DNA from: Stutzerimonas urumqiensis
Lineage (GTDB): Bacteria > Pseudomonadota > Gammaproteobacteria > Pseudomonadales > Pseudomonadaceae
Direction: 5' to 3'
Length of the DNA: 64,000 nucleotides
Assembly (NCBI RefSeq): GCF_003640395.1
Contig: NZ_RBZQ01000003.1
Coordinates: forward strand, 62,001-126,000
The notes beneath the pieces are model-generated. The model made no database searches. It was given only the letters and a program-made list of their open reading frames with translations, and was not told the origin of the DNA. Shown one piece after another: positions 48,216 to 59,591 of this stretch. A program made the position numbers and the translations under genes. Position 1 is the stretch's first letter. Every line of letters begins with the position of its first letter.

Positions 48216-50006
48216 ATGTCTGGCGATCTCCTCCCCCTGCTGTTCGTCACCGGCCTGCTTGGCTGGGTACTGGTTTCGTTCGTGCGCGAGACCTGGAGTC
48301 CCGACATCGTCGCCGGCATCGCCGTCGCCATCCTGCTGGCCACTCAGTTGCTGACCCCGGCAGAGGTGCTGAGCGTGCTGTCCAACCCGGCGCCGATCAC
48401 CATCGCCTGCATGTTCATCCTGTCTGCGGCGCTCGAGCGCACCGGTTGCATCGACGTGCTGGGCGAATGGCTGGGCCGCCGGGTCGGCACCAGCCCGGAC
48501 CGGGTACTGGCCGGCCTCATACTCACGGCGCTGGCGGTGTCCGCCTTCCTCAACAACACGCCGGTGGTGGCGATTCTCACCCCGGTCGCCATCGCGCTGG
48601 CACGCCGCGCCAGCACCTCACCGTCCAAGCTGCTGATTCCGCTGTCCTACGCCACCGTGCTTGGCGGCATGCTGACCATGATCGGCACCTCGACCAACAT
48701 TCTCGTCGATGGCGTCGCCCGCAAGGCCGGGCTCGAGCCGTTCGGCATGTTCGAAATCACCCCCGCGGCGCTCGCCTTCGGTGCGGTCGGCTTCGTCTAC
48801 CTGATGCTGTTCAGCAACCGGCTGCTGCCGGACCGCGAAACCCTGTCCCGCCAGCTGCGTCCGGATCTGGGCCGCACCTTCATGAGCGAACTGCTGGTGC
48901 CGCACGAATCGCCGGTGATCGGCAAGACGCTCAGCGAAGCCAACCTGAACGGTGGCAGCGGTCTGCAGGTGCTGAAGATCTTCCGCGGCGAGCACGAATT
49001 CACCGAGCCGGGCCACGCCTTTGCCCTCGCCGCCGGCGACCTGCTGGTGCTGCATGGCAAGGTGCGTGACGTGGTCGACCTGCGGGAGAACGGCAAGCTG
49101 GCGTTCAACCGCGGGGAGGCCTTCGAAACCGTCAGCAATCACGACGTGGTGCTGGTCGAGGCGATCGTCGGCCGCAACTCCCGTTACTGCCATCGCCCGA
49201 TGCGCGATCTTGACCTCACCGCGCGCTACGGTATCGCGGTGCTCGCGGTGCATCGCCAGGATGAGAACGTGCAGAGCAACCTGGACGATTTCCAGCTCGA
49301 GTTCGGCGACGTCATGCTGGTCGAAGGCACACCGCAGCAGATCAAGCGCTTCGCCGACAACGGCGATCTGATCAGCCTCAACACGGTCAACGAGCGCGCC
49401 TATCGCCGCGACAAGGCACCCATCGCCCTGACGACGACGCTGGCGGTGATGGCCCTTGCGGCGCTCGGCATCATGCCGATCGAAGGCCTGGCGATCATTG
49501 GCTCGGCCTTGGTCCTGGCGACCGGCTGCCTGGACGTGGAAGACGCCTACAAGGCGGTCGAGTGGAAAATCCTGACCCTGATCCTCGGCATGCTGGCCAT
49601 CAGCATCGCGATGGACAAGGTCGGGCTGGTCGATGCCGTGGTTTCGCACACGGTCGCGCTGCTGCCGCACGCCAGCCCGCTGGTCATGCTCGGATTCGTC
49701 TACCTGCTGACGACCGTGCTGACCGAGATTCTTTCGAACAACGCCGTCGCCGTGCTCGTCACGCCGGTTGCCATCGGCCTGGCACAGAGCCTCGGGCTCG
49801 ATCCAAGGCCCTTCGTCGTCGCGGTGATGTTCGCCGCCAGCATCAGCTTCGCCACCCCCATCGGCTACCAGACCAACACCTTCGTGTACAACGCCGGCGG
49901 GTATCGATTCAGCGACTTCATGCGCATCGGCATTCCGCTGAACCTGCTGATGGTCATCGTCGCGCTGATCGTCATCCCGCTGATCTGGCCGCTGGTTCCG
50001 GCCTGA
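48216..50006 (+). CDS. SLC13-family anion permease with TrkA-C domains
   Basis: A 596-residue membrane transporter of the divalent-anion:Na+ symporter (SLC13/ArsB-NhaD) group. Two membrane halves (residues ~5-195 and ~395-595) carry the paired substrate/Na+ motifs FLNNTPVVAILTP with GTSTNIL, and ILSNNAVAVLVTP with TPIGYQTNTFVY. Between them are two TrkA-C regulatory domains (about 205-290 and 300-380), e.g. DVMLVEGTPQQIKRF. Likely substrates are sulfate, other oxyanions or dicarboxylates. AGGGA precedes the ATG. The 200-base upstream gap holds no gene. Confidence 0.87.
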   Translation: MSGDLLPLLFVTGLLGWVLVSFVRETWSPDIVAGIAVAILLATQLLTPAEVLSVLSNPAPITIACMFILSAALERTGCIDVLGEWLGRRVGTSPDRVLAGLILTALAVSAFLNNTPVVAILTPVAIALARRASTSPSKLLIPLSYATVLGGMLTMIGTSTNILVDGVARKAGLEPFGMFEITPAALAFGAVGFVYLMLFSNRLLPDRETLSRQLRPDLGRTFMSELLVPHESPVIGKTLSEANLNGGSGLQVLKIFRGEHEFTEPGHAFALAAGDLLVLHGKVRDVVDLRENGKLAFNRGEAFETVSNHDVVLVEAIVGRNSRYCHRPMRDLDLTARYGIAVLAVHRQDENVQSNLDDFQLEFGDVMLVEGTPQQIKRFADNGDLISLNTVNERAYRRDKAPIALTTTLAVMALAALGIMPIEGLAIIGSALVLATGCLDVEDAYKAVEWKILTLILGMLAISIAMDKVGLVDAVVSHTVALLPHASPLVMLGFVYLLTTVLTEILSNNAVAVLVTPVAIGLAQSLGLDPRPFVVAVMFAASISFATPIGYQTNTFVYNAGGYRFSDFMRIGIPLNLLMVIVALIVIPLIWPLVPA

Positions 50007-50065
50007 CGGCTTGACTTCGTCGCCGCAGGCACCACATTCGAAGGAACCCTTGCCGGAGCCCTGCG

Positions 50066-50506
50066 ATGACTAATCCTCTGCTCGTTCCCTGCGCGCACTG
50101 CGCGAGCCTCAACCGAATCCCCGCCGAGCGGCTTCGCGACCAGCCGCGCTGCGGCCGCTGCAAGGCGGAGGTCCTGCCGGCGGCGCCGTTCGAGCTCGAC
50201 CAAGCCCACTTCGCCAGCCAGCTCAAGGGCGACCTGCCGCTCCTGGTGGACGTATGGGCTCAATGGTGCGGACCTTGCCGCAGCTTCGCCCCGACGTTCG
50301 CCCAGGCGGCCAGCCAGCTCCAGGGCGTCTGTCGCCTGGCCAAGCTGGACAGCGAAGCCAACCAGGCGCTGTCGGCGCAACTCGGGATTCGCTCGATTCC
50401 AAGCCTCATCCTCTTTCGCGACGGGCAGGAAGTGGCGCGCCAGAGCGGTGCCTTCGCCCTGCCGCAACTGCTCGGCTGGCTCGCGTCGCATGGCGTGAAG
50501 GCCTGA
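50066..50506 (+). CDS. trxC: Thioredoxin 2
   Basis: A 146-residue thioredoxin with the N-terminal zinc finger that defines TrxC: Cys9/Cys12 and Cys29/Cys32. The redox centre is W67-CGPC. The cis-proline is in IRSIPSLILF. It reduces protein disulfides and is typically induced by oxidative stress in other bacteria. It follows the SLC13 gene by 59 bases in the same direction. Length is typical (about 140-146). Confidence 0.95.
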   Translation: MTNPLLVPCAHCASLNRIPAERLRDQPRCGRCKAEVLPAAPFELDQAHFASQLKGDLPLLVDVWAQWCGPCRSFAPTFAQAASQLQGVCRLAKLDSEANQALSAQLGIRSIPSLILFRDGQEVARQSGAFALPQLLGWLASHGVKA

Positions 50507-50928
50507 TCGAGCGGCCCCTTGAGCGTACCCGACGGATGCCGCCGACCGTCCGTCGCAATACTGTCGCTTTGCCATGCCTCTCATCCGGAAGTGACGGCCG
50601 GCGTTTGCCTGGCTTAATCCCGGCCTAGATAATGCCGCCACTTCAAGCGAGACGGCCGGCGGCTCAAGCACCGGTCCAGAGGGCTTGCTACGGCGCCTGG
50701 CGGCAGGGATCCCTGATCGGCTCACATCCTCCGGCGCCTGCCAGGCCTCACACGGCAATTGATTCGATGACAGGCGCGGAGCGCTTCGACCAAGCGATGT
50801 CGGCTTCCAGCCCCACGCTCGACGCAGCCACGCGCGCACACGGATAACGCGTCACGGACGCACACGCTGTTTTCGCCATTCCCATGGCGACGCGCTCTGG
50901 TTGAGCGCTTTTTACTGGGGGAGACGTA
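50507..50928 (+). other. Long leader/intergenic region upstream of glycosyltransferase
   Basis: 422 bases without a convincing gene. A TTTGCC (50604-50609) and TAGATA (50626-50631) pair, 16 bases apart, could be a promoter, which would give a leader of about 290 bases. GGCGCCTG occurs twice (near 50693 and 50734) and CCTGGC/GCCAGG parts can pair. The region ends in a terminator-like hairpin. No known riboswitch class was recognised, and a 71-codon frame here has no ribosome site. Confidence 0.4.
50892..50913 (+). terminator. Terminator-like hairpin just before the glycosyltransferase start
   Basis: GCGCTC (50892-50897) / GAGCGC (50903-50908) with a 5-base loop, followed by five T. The glycosyltransferase ribosome site (GGGGGAGA) begins only four bases later, so the gene's own transcript must pass through it. 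It may be an attenuator, or the end of the trxC transcript. Confidence 0.55.
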
Positions 50929-51723
50929 ATGACCGAGTACAACGAAACGGCGCTTGCACCCGATGCGCAGCGGCAGACCGAGGCATCGGATGCCGCCGGC
51001 CGGCACGCGGCGAGCCATGAAGAGGACTGGTTCAAGCCGTGCGCGGTGATCCCCGTCCATGACCAGCAAGACAGGCTGGCAAAGGTGCTGCGTACGCTGC
51101 GCGACGAAGACATCCCCTGTGTACTGGTTGATGACGGTTCCTCGCCAGAAGCGGCCCGACTGATGGATGAACTCGCCCGTGAGCCGGGCGTACAGCTGGT
51201 TCGTCACGCCCATAATCAGGGCAAGGGCGGCGCGATGGTCAGTGGGCTGCGTGAGGCCGCACGACTGGGCTATTCACATGCGTTGCAGATCGAACTGGAC
51301 GGCCGTTACGACCTGAGCGCCATCGGCCAGTTGCTCGACCGGGCAAGCCAGGCACCGGACGCCCTCGTCTGTGGCTACGACCCGAGCGAGCGGAGCCTTG
51401 GCCAGGCGTTGGCGCGCCTCTACACGCTGTCCGCCTCCATCCGGGACGTCCGTTGCAGTCTACGGGTGTATCCGCTGGCGACGACCTTGGCATTCGCCAA
51501 TCGCATCGATCTCGCGGCTCGCACAGGTTTCGACATGGAAATCCTGGTGCGCCTGCATTGGGAGAACCAACCGATGGTATGGCTGCCGACGTCCGCGATC
51601 CGGCCCGCTGGATCGAGTGTGTCGGTCCAGGGCTGCCTGGAGCTCGCGGCGATGCACGCCCGGCTGTTCCTCGGCCTGCTGATGCGTGCGCCTGCCCTGC
51701 TGCTGCGTCGACTCAACGACTGA
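50929..51723 (+). CDS. Family 2 glycosyltransferase (dolichol-phosphate-mannose-synthase-like)
   Basis: A 264-residue GT-A-fold glycosyltransferase. A hydrophilic N-terminus of ~35 residues precedes CAVIPVHDQQDRLAKVLRTL and CVLVDDGSSPEAARL, the nucleotide-sugar-binding core; HNQGKGGAMVSGLREA is the next family block. The DxD region reads QIELDGRYD where DADGQHD-like sequence is usual, so the first metal-binding Asp is Glu-Leu-shifted. The C-terminus is amphipathic, without clear membrane helices. It resembles the glycosyltransferase of aryl-polyene/xanthomonadin clusters, but no such genes surround it. Acceptor unknown. Confidence 0.8.
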   Translation: MTEYNETALAPDAQRQTEASDAAGRHAASHEEDWFKPCAVIPVHDQQDRLAKVLRTLRDEDIPCVLVDDGSSPEAARLMDELAREPGVQLVRHAHNQGKGGAMVSGLREAARLGYSHALQIELDGRYDLSAIGQLLDRASQAPDALVCGYDPSERSLGQALARLYTLSASIRDVRCSLRVYPLATTLAFANRIDLAARTGFDMEILVRLHWENQPMVWLPTSAIRPAGSSVSVQGCLELAAMHARLFLGLLMRAPALLLRRLND

Positions 51724-51963
51724 ACCGGCGCGCACCCGCACGGTGCGCCCGCCGCGATTCCGATCCGCCGCCAGCCGGCGTGATCGCGCCGTCTGCCGCT
51801 GCGGCCTCTTCCCTCCCCGGGCCGCGCCACCTCTCCCTGGTCGCCGTGCCGCTAGCTGCGTGCGGCGACCGGAACATCGGCGGCCGCCCGAGAGTCCATC
51901 TTCGATAGAGGCGATCGACGAGCCCGCCGGGCGTCGTCACGCCAGCCGCTGCCGGAGACCTTG

Positions 51964-52251
51964 ATGACCACGCGCGACCACAAATTCGAGATCAACTACA
52001 TCTTTCGCAACGACCCGATGGCCGAGGTGGTCGACGCCACCGAAGAAACGCTGCCGCAGCATGAAGCCGTGCGCCTGCTGCTGGAGAAGCACCACGGCGA
52101 GATCGGCGATCCCTCCGGCGTGCCGTCACGCGACGCCAAGCCGGAGGACATCCTGCATTTCGCCCAGGCCAACCAGATCACCGACGTTCGGGTAACGAAG
52201 GTTCACATCGACTCGCGCGGCGATACACCGGGACACTACAAGCAGCCCTGA
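51964..52251 (+). CDS. Small hypothetical protein
   Basis: A 95-residue acidic, soluble protein (MTTRDHKFEINYIFRN start; HYKQP end) with no signal peptide, membrane segment or recognisable motif. The central EAVRLLLEKHHGEIGDPSG is probably helical. ATG at 51964 has GGAG six bases upstream. Codon use is normal for the window and the frame is closed just before convergent hemE, which supports a real gene. I do not recognise the family. Confidence 0.65.
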   Translation: MTTRDHKFEINYIFRNDPMAEVVDATEETLPQHEAVRLLLEKHHGEIGDPSGVPSRDAKPEDILHFAQANQITDVRVTKVHIDSRGDTPGHYKQP

Positions 52252-52271
52252 CGCTCTGCGCGGCTGCCGCC

Positions 52272-53339
52272 TCACGCGTGGTAGCGCGCCGACAGCTCGT
52301 GTACCGCCTCGATGAAGGCGCCGGCGTGGGCGGGGTCGACCTGCGGCGTGATGCCATGTCCGAGGTTGAAGACATGCCCATTGCCCGCGCCATAGGCCTC
52401 CAAGATGCGCGCCACTTCGGCGCGGATCGCGGCAGGCTTGGCGTAGAGCACGGACGGGTCCATGTTGCCTTGCAGCGCCACCTTGTTACCGACCCGCCGG
52501 CGAGCCTCGCCGATGTCGCACGTCCAATCGAGGCCGAGGGCGTCGGCACCGGCTTCGGCCATGCGTTCGAGCCACAACCCGCCGTTCTTGGTGAACAGGA
52601 TGACCGGGATTCGGCGCCCGTCCTGCTCGCGAATCAGTCCGCTGACGATGCGCTGCATGTAGGCGAGGGAGAACTCCTGATAGGCCGCGGCCGACAGGTT
52701 GCCGCCCCAGGTATCGAAGATCTGCACCGCCTGGGCGCCGGCCCGTATCTGGCCATTGAGATAGGCCGTGACGGCCTGGGCGAGCTTGTCCAGCAGGGCG
52801 TGCATGGCGGCGGGATCGTCGTAGAGCATCGCCTTGGACAGGCGGAAGTCCTTCGATGAGCCGCCTTCGACCATGTAGGTCGCCAGCGTCCAGGGGCTGC
52901 CGGAAAAGCCGATCAGCGGCACCCGCCCATTGAGTTCGCGGCGGATGGTGCGCAACGCATTCATGACGTAGCCGAGGTCCTGCTCGGGGTCGGGTACCGG
53001 CAGCGCATCGATGTCGGCGCGGTTGCGCACGGCCTTGCGAAAGCGCGGGCCTTCTCCGGTCTCGAAATACAGGCCCAGCCCCATGGCATCCGGCACGGTG
53101 AGAATGTCGGAAAAGAGAATGGCGGCGTCCAGCGGATAACGGTCCAGCGGCTGCAGCGTCACTTCGCAGGCCATCTCCGGGTTCATGCACAGCCCCATGA
53201 AATCCCCGGCCCGCTCGCGGCTGGCGCGGTACTCGGGCAGGTAGCGCCCGGCTTGGCGCATCATCCAGACCGGGGTCACATCGACAGGTTGCTTGAGCAG
53301 CGCGCGCAGGAATCGGTCGTTCTTCAGAGGGGCGATCAT
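52272..53339 (-). CDS. hemE: Uroporphyrinogen decarboxylase
   Basis: A 355-residue enzyme removing four carboxyl groups from uroporphyrinogen III to give coproporphyrinogen III in heme synthesis. [16 protein letters not shown] is the N-terminal substrate-binding signature (with the two conserved Arg) and [19 protein letters not shown] is the second signature; [11 protein letters not shown] and [11 protein letters not shown] follow. Start [10 protein letters not shown] matches the family; the longest frame adds 13 codons. Downstream of gltD but separated by a strong terminator, so it is its own transcript. Confidence 0.96.
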   Translation of the reverse strand: MIAPLKNDRFLRALLKQPVDVTPVWMMRQAGRYLPEYRASRERAGDFMGLCMNPEMACEVTLQPLDRYPLDAAILFSDILTVPDAMGLGLYFETGEGPRFRKAVRNRADIDALPVPDPEQDLGYVMNALRTIRRELNGRVPLIGFSGSPWTLATYMVEGGSSKDFRLSKAMLYDDPAAMHALLDKLAQAVTAYLNGQIRAGAQAVQIFDTWGGNLSAAAYQEFSLAYMQRIVSGLIREQDGRRIPVILFTKNGGLWLERMAEAGADALGLDWTCDIGEARRRVGNKVALQGNMDPSVLYAKPAAIRAEVARILEAYGAGNGHVFNLGHGITPQVDPAHAGAFIEAVHELSARYHA

Positions 53340-53386
53340 GGCTGGGTTCCGGGCGAAAAAGTGGCGGCATTGTCGCAAAGCACCAA

Positions 53387-53415
53387 AAAAAAGGCACGGC
53401 GGGTGCCGTGCCTTT
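53387..53415. terminator. Intrinsic terminator between gltD and hemE
   Basis: Stem AAAGGCACGGC (53390-53400) / GCCGTGCCTTT (53405-53415) with a 4-base loop; a run of eight T on the minus strand follows. It ends the gltBD transcript. Confidence 0.9.
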
Positions 53416-53452
53416 CATCTATGGGCTTGATTAGGGTCAGGTAACCCGGCGC

Positions 53453-54916
<1,464 letters not shown>

Positions 54917-54965
54917 TCAATCACGGGGAGCGGCAGCCAGGCGGCTGCCACTCGAAGCGGCAGAG

Positions 54966-57900
54966 TTATTGTGGGTTGGCGCGCGTGGTCGAGAGCAGCG
55001 AAGCCAGGCTTGCCGCCTTCGGCTTGACCAGCCAGAACCGACGTAGGTAGTCGTCAAGATTCTCCAGCAGCTCGCTGCCCCACTCGCTCGCGGTCTCGGT
55101 GACGTACTCGGTCAGCACCTCTTGCAAATGGCTGCGATAGGCCTCCATCGCTTCACCGGTGATGCGCTGAATACCGACCAGCTCGTTGTTCAGACGATCG
55201 ACGAAGGTGTTGTCGAGGTCGAGCACATAGGCGAAGCCGCCGGTCATGCCGGAGCCGAAGTTGTGACCAGTCTTGCCGAGTACGCAGATGAAACCGCCGG
55301 TCATGTATTCGCAGCAGTGATCGCCCGTACCCTCGACGACCGCGTGTGCGCCGGAGTTGCGCACGCCGAATCGCTCGCCGGCGGTACCGGCCGCGAACAG
55401 CTTGCCGCCGGTGGCCCCGTACAGGCAGGTGTTGCCGACGATCGCCGAATCGCGTGACTCGAAGACGCTGCCCTTGGGCGGGGTGATGATCAGCTTGCCG
55501 CCGGTCATACCCTTGCCGACGTAGTCGTTGGCATCGCCTTCCAGGCGCAGCGTCAGGCCGCCCGCGTTCCAGACACCGAAGCTCTGGCCCGCCGTGCCCT
55601 TGAAGTTGAAGGTGATCGGCGCGTCGGCCATGCCCTGGTTGCCATGCACCCGCGCGATTTCGCCGGATACGCGAGCACCGATCGAGCGGTCGCAGTTGCA
55701 GATGCCGAGCGAGAACTCCCCACCCAGGCGGCCATCGATCGCCGGCTTCGCCAGCTTGACCATTTCCTCGGCGAGCAACCCCTGATCGAACGGCGGGTTC
55801 TTCTCGACCTGGCAAAACTGCGGCTTGTCCGCCGGGATGTGATCGCTGCCCAGCAGCGGCGTGAGGTCCAGGTGCGCCTGCTTTTCGGTGTCGCCCGGCA
55901 GCACTTCGAGCAGATCGGTCCGCCCGATCAGCTCCTGCAGGCTGCGCACGCCGAGCCGCGCGAGCCACTCGCGGGTTTCGCTCGCAACGAAGGTGAAGAA
56001 GTTGACCACCATATCGACGGTGCCGATGAAGTGTTCCTTGCGCAGCTTGTCGTTCTGGGTGGCGATACCGGTCGCACAGTTGTTCAGGTGGCAGATGCGC
56101 AGGTACTTGCAGCCCAGGGCGATCATCGGAGCCGTACCGAAACCGAAGCTCTCGGCGCCGAGAATGGCGGCCTTGATGACGTCGAGACCGGTCTTCAGGC
56201 CGCCATCGGTCTGCACCCTGACCTTGCCCCGCAGATCGTTGCCGCGCAGGGTCTGGTGCGTTTCCGCCAGGCCCAGCTCCCACGGCGAGCCGGCATAGCG
56301 GATCGAGCTGAGCGGCGATGCCCCGGTGCCACCGTCATAGCCGGAGATGGTGATCAGATCGGCATAGGCCTTGGCCACGCCTGCCGCGATGGTGCCTACG
56401 CCGGGTTCGGCGACCAGCTTGACCGAGACCAGCGCGCCCGGGTTGACCTGCTTGAGGTCATAGATGAGCTGCGCCAAGTCCTCGATCGAATAGATGTCAT
56501 GGTGCGGCGGCGGCGAAATCAGGGTGACGCCGGGGACCGCATAGCGCAGCCGCGCGATGAGCCCATTCACCTTGCCGCCCGGCAGCTGTCCGCCTTCGCC
56601 GGGCTTGGCGCCCTGGGCGACCTTGATTTGCAGCACCTCGGCATTGACCAGGTATTCGGGCGTCACGCCGAATCGGCCGGTCGCGACCTGCTTGATCTTG
56701 GAGCTGCGTACCGTGCCGTAGCGTGCCGGATCTTCGCCGCCTTCGCCCGAGTTGGAGCGTGCGCCGATCCGGTTCATCGCCTCGGCGATGGCCTCGTGCG
56801 CTTCGGGGGACAAGGCGCCGAGCGAAATGCCCGCCGAATCGAAGCGCTTGAGAATCTGCTCGAGCGGCTCGACCTCTTCCAGTGCCAGCGGCTTGTCGGC
56901 CAGCTTGATCTTGAGAAGGTCGCGCACCATCGCGACCGGTCGCTGGTCGACCAGCGCGGTGTATTCCTTGAAGCGATGGTAATCGCCCTGCTGCACGGCG
57001 ACCTGCAGGGCGCTCACCACGTCCGGGTTGTAGGCGTGGTATTCGCCCCCGTAGACGAACTTGAGCAGCCCGCCCTGCTGGATCGGGCGACGGTTGTTCC
57101 AGGCCTCGACCGCCAGCAGCTTCTGTTCGTTCTCCAGGTCCACGAAGCGTGCGCCCTGGATTCGACTGGCGACGCCACGGAAACAGAGCTCGACCACCGA
57201 TTCGGACAGGCCGACGACTTCGAACAACTGGGCGCCACGATACGAGGCGACCGTCGAGATACCCATCTTCGACAGGATCTTCAGCAGTCCTTTGGAAATG
57301 CCCTTGCGGTAATGCTTGAACACTTCATACAGATCGCCCAGCACCTCGCCGGTACGGATCAGGTCGCCCAGTACCTCGTAAGCCAGGAAGGGGTAGACCG
57401 CCGTCGCGCCGAAGCCGATGAGCACGGCGAAATGGTGCGCATCGCGGGCGGTAGCCGTCTCGACCAGGATGTTGCAATCACAGCGCAGCCCCTTCTCCAC
57501 CAAGCGGTGGTGGACCGCGCCGACCGCGAGCGATGCATGCACGGGCAGCTTTCCAGGCGCGATATGGCGGTCGCTGAGCACCAGCAGAACCTTGCCAGCA
57601 CGCACGGCTTCCTCGGCCTGGTCGGCGATGTTTCGTACCGCCGCTTCCAGCCCGAGCTGCTCGTCGTAGTTCAGGTCGATCAGCTGCCGCTCGAACCCGG
57701 GGCGTTCCAGCGTCATGATCGTCCGCCACTTGGCCGGCGAGATGATCGGACTGGTCAGAATGGCGCGATTGGCATGGTCGGCGGTTTCCTCGAACACATT
57801 GCGCTCGGCACCGAGGCAAGTCTCGAGGGACATGACGATCGCCTCGCGCAGCGGATCGATCGGGGGATTGGTGACTTGCGCGAATTGCTGGCGGAAATAG

Positions 57901-59414
57901 TCATACGGCGAGCGGACCCGGCGCGACAGCACGGCCATCGGCGTGTCATCGCCCATCGAACCCACCGCCTCCTGGCCTTGTTCGGCGAGCGGGCGCAGCA
58001 CCTGGTCGCGCTCCTCGAAGCTGACCTGGAACATCTTCATGTATTGCTTGAGCTGGTCCGGGTCGTAGAACGGGGACCCGTGATCGTGGTCCTCGAGCGT
58101 CGCCTGGATGCGCAGCGCGTTCTGGCGCAGCCACTTCTTGTAGGGCTGCTCCGACTTCAGGCGATTGTCGATATCGCTGGTATGCAGCACTTCGCCGGTC
58201 TGGGTATCGACCGCAAGGATCTGGCCCGGGCCAACGCGGCCCTTGGCGAGGACCTCCTCGGGCTTGTAGTCCCAGACGCCGACTTCGGACGCCAGGGTGA
58301 TGTAACCGTTGGTGGTGGTCACCCAGCGCGCCGGGCGCAAGCCATTCCGATCGAGCAGGCATACCGCATAGCGTCCATCGGTCAACACCACGCCCGCCGG
58401 GCCATCCCACGGCTCCATGTGCATGGAATTGAACTCATAGAACGCGCGCAGGTCAGGATCCATGGTTTCGACGTTCTGCCACGCCGGCGGGATGATCATC
58501 CGCAGGCCGCGGAACAGATCCATGCCGCCGGTGACCAGCAGCTCGAGCATGTTGTCCATGCTCGACGAGTCCGACCCCGTCCGATTGACCAGCGGGTCGA
58601 GGCTCTGCAGGTCAGGAAGGTGTTCGTTGGTGAACTTGGTACGGCGGGCCTGCGCCCAGTTGCGGTTTCCGGTGATGGTGTTGATTTCACCGTTGTGAGC
58701 GAGGAACCGGAACGGCTGGGCGAGTGGCCACTTGGGCAGGGTGTTGGTGGAGAAGCGCTGGTGGAAGACGCAAATCGCCGTGGCCAATCGCTCGTCCCCG
58801 AGGTCCGGGTAGAACTGCGCCAGGTCGGCGGGCATCATCAGGCCCTTGTAGACGATATCCGTCTCCGAAAGGCTGCACACATAGAAGTCACCGTCAGCCT
58901 GCAAGGCGACTTCGGCACGGCGACGGGTGAAGAACAGCTTGATCCCGAAATCACGCGTCGACAGCCCTTCGCCAGCGACGAATACCTGCTCGATGCGCGG
59001 CAGCCGATCCAGCGCCAGGCGGCCGAGTACGCGCGTGTCGATCGGCACTTCGCGCCAGCCGACGAGCGTCAGCCCTTGCGCGGCGATCTGCTCATTGATG
59101 GCGTCGCGTGCAGCGTTGGCCTTGTCGGCCTCACGACTGAGAAACATCATGCCGACCGCGTAGCGCTCGGGGAGCGTCGTACCGAAGGTCTCCTGAGCCA
59201 CGGCACGCAGAAAGGCATCGGGTTTCTGCATCAGCAGACCACAGCCATCTCCGGTCTTGCCGTCGGCATTGATGCCGCCGCGGTGGGTCATGCAGGTGAG
59301 CGATTGAATTGCGGTCTGTAGCAGGTGATGGCTTGCTTCGCCCTGCATGTGGGCAATCAGGCCGAAGCCGCAGTTATCCTTGAACTCTTCAGGACGATAC
59401 AAACCTGCTCTCAT
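54966..59414 (-). CDS. gltB: Glutamate synthase (NADPH) large subunit
   Basis: A 1482-residue enzyme making two glutamates from glutamine and 2-oxoglutarate, the nitrogen-assimilation GOGAT step. A short propeptide precedes the catalytic Cys15 in [14 protein letters not shown] (class II glutamine amidotransferase). The FMN/synthase domain has [30 protein letters not shown] and the [3Fe-4S] ligands in [15 protein letters not shown]. The C-terminal beta-helix contains repeated GG-rich turns ([27 protein letters not shown]). Forms a heteromer with GltD. Length is normal. Confidence 0.97.
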   Translation of the reverse strand: MRAGLYRPEEFKDNCGFGLIAHMQGEASHHLLQTAIQSLTCMTHRGGINADGKTGDGCGLLMQKPDAFLRAVAQETFGTTLPERYAVGMMFLSREADKANAARDAINEQIAAQGLTLVGWREVPIDTRVLGRLALDRLPRIEQVFVAGEGLSTRDFGIKLFFTRRRAEVALQADGDFYVCSLSETDIVYKGLMMPADLAQFYPDLGDERLATAICVFHQRFSTNTLPKWPLAQPFRFLAHNGEINTITGNRNWAQARRTKFTNEHLPDLQSLDPLVNRTGSDSSSMDNMLELLVTGGMDLFRGLRMIIPPAWQNVETMDPDLRAFYEFNSMHMEPWDGPAGVVLTDGRYAVCLLDRNGLRPARWVTTTNGYITLASEVGVWDYKPEEVLAKGRVGPGQILAVDTQTGEVLHTSDIDNRLKSEQPYKKWLRQNALRIQATLEDHDHGSPFYDPDQLKQYMKMFQVSFEERDQVLRPLAEQGQEAVGSMGDDTPMAVLSRRVRSPYDYFRQQFAQVTNPPIDPLREAIVMSLETCLGAERNVFEETADHANRAILTSPIISPAKWRTIMTLERPGFERQLIDLNYDEQLGLEAAVRNIADQAEEAVRAGKVLLVLSDRHIAPGKLPVHASLAVGAVHHRLVEKGLRCDCNILVETATARDAHHFAVLIGFGATAVYPFLAYEVLGDLIRTGEVLGDLYEVFKHYRKGISKGLLKILSKMGISTVASYRGAQLFEVVGLSESVVELCFRGVASRIQGARFVDLENEQKLLAVEAWNNRRPIQQGGLLKFVYGGEYHAYNPDVVSALQVAVQQGDYHRFKEYTALVDQRPVAMVRDLLKIKLADKPLALEEVEPLEQILKRFDSAGISLGALSPEAHEAIAEAMNRIGARSNSGEGGEDPARYGTVRSSKIKQVATGRFGVTPEYLVNAEVLQIKVAQGAKPGEGGQLPGGKVNGLIARLRYAVPGVTLISPPPHHDIYSIEDLAQLIYDLKQVNPGALVSVKLVAEPGVGTIAAGVAKAYADLITISGYDGGTGASPLSSIRYAGSPWELGLAETHQTLRGNDLRGKVRVQTDGGLKTGLDVIKAAILGAESFGFGTAPMIALGCKYLRICHLNNCATGIATQNDKLRKEHFIGTVDMVVNFFTFVASETREWLARLGVRSLQELIGRTDLLEVLPGDTEKQAHLDLTPLLGSDHIPADKPQFCQVEKNPPFDQGLLAEEMVKLAKPAIDGRLGGEFSLGICNCDRSIGARVSGEIARVHGNQGMADAPITFNFKGTAGQSFGVWNAGGLTLRLEGDANDYVGKGMTGGKLIITPPKGSVFESRDSAIVGNTCLYGATGGKLFAAGTAGERFGVRNSGAHAVVEGTGDHCCEYMTGGFICVLGKTGHNFGSGMTGGFAYVLDLDNTFVDRLNNELVGIQRITGEAMEAYRSHLQEVLTEYVTETASEWGSELLENLDDYLRRFWLVKPKAASLASLLSTTRANPQ

Positions 59415-59553
59415 AGGCGCTCCACCACTTAAAGTCTTTGCAATTCAAGCCGTTAGCAACGGCGCAGGGGCAATCCCCACCTTTTACGCGGGCAAAAGGG
59501 TGAGCAGTTTACATAGCGGTTTGTCGAGAAAACAATCCTTTTTCGCACGGCGC

Positions 59554-59578
59554 GACACCGCCTGCAGAAGGCGGTGTC
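59554..59578 (-). terminator. Hairpin after the SPOR-protein gene
   Basis: GACACCGCCT (59554-59563) / AGGCGGTGTC (59569-59578), a perfect 10-bp stem with a 5-base loop, 14 bases past the stop at 59592. The T-rich stretch (GAAAAAGG on the minus strand) is weak, so termination may be partial or Rho-aided. Confidence 0.45.
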
Positions 59579-59591
59579 ATGGGGCCGGGGC

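Noticed and set aside
50507..50928. A known riboswitch (cyclic-di-GMP, TPP, cobalamin) in the glycosyltransferase leader
   Set aside because: None of the conserved core motifs of these classes was recognised in the leader.
55644..59321. A 1225-codon open frame antisense to gltB
   Set aside because: It mirrors the gltB frame; in GC-rich DNA the opposite strand of a long gene is often open. The residue pattern is low in variety and matches no family.
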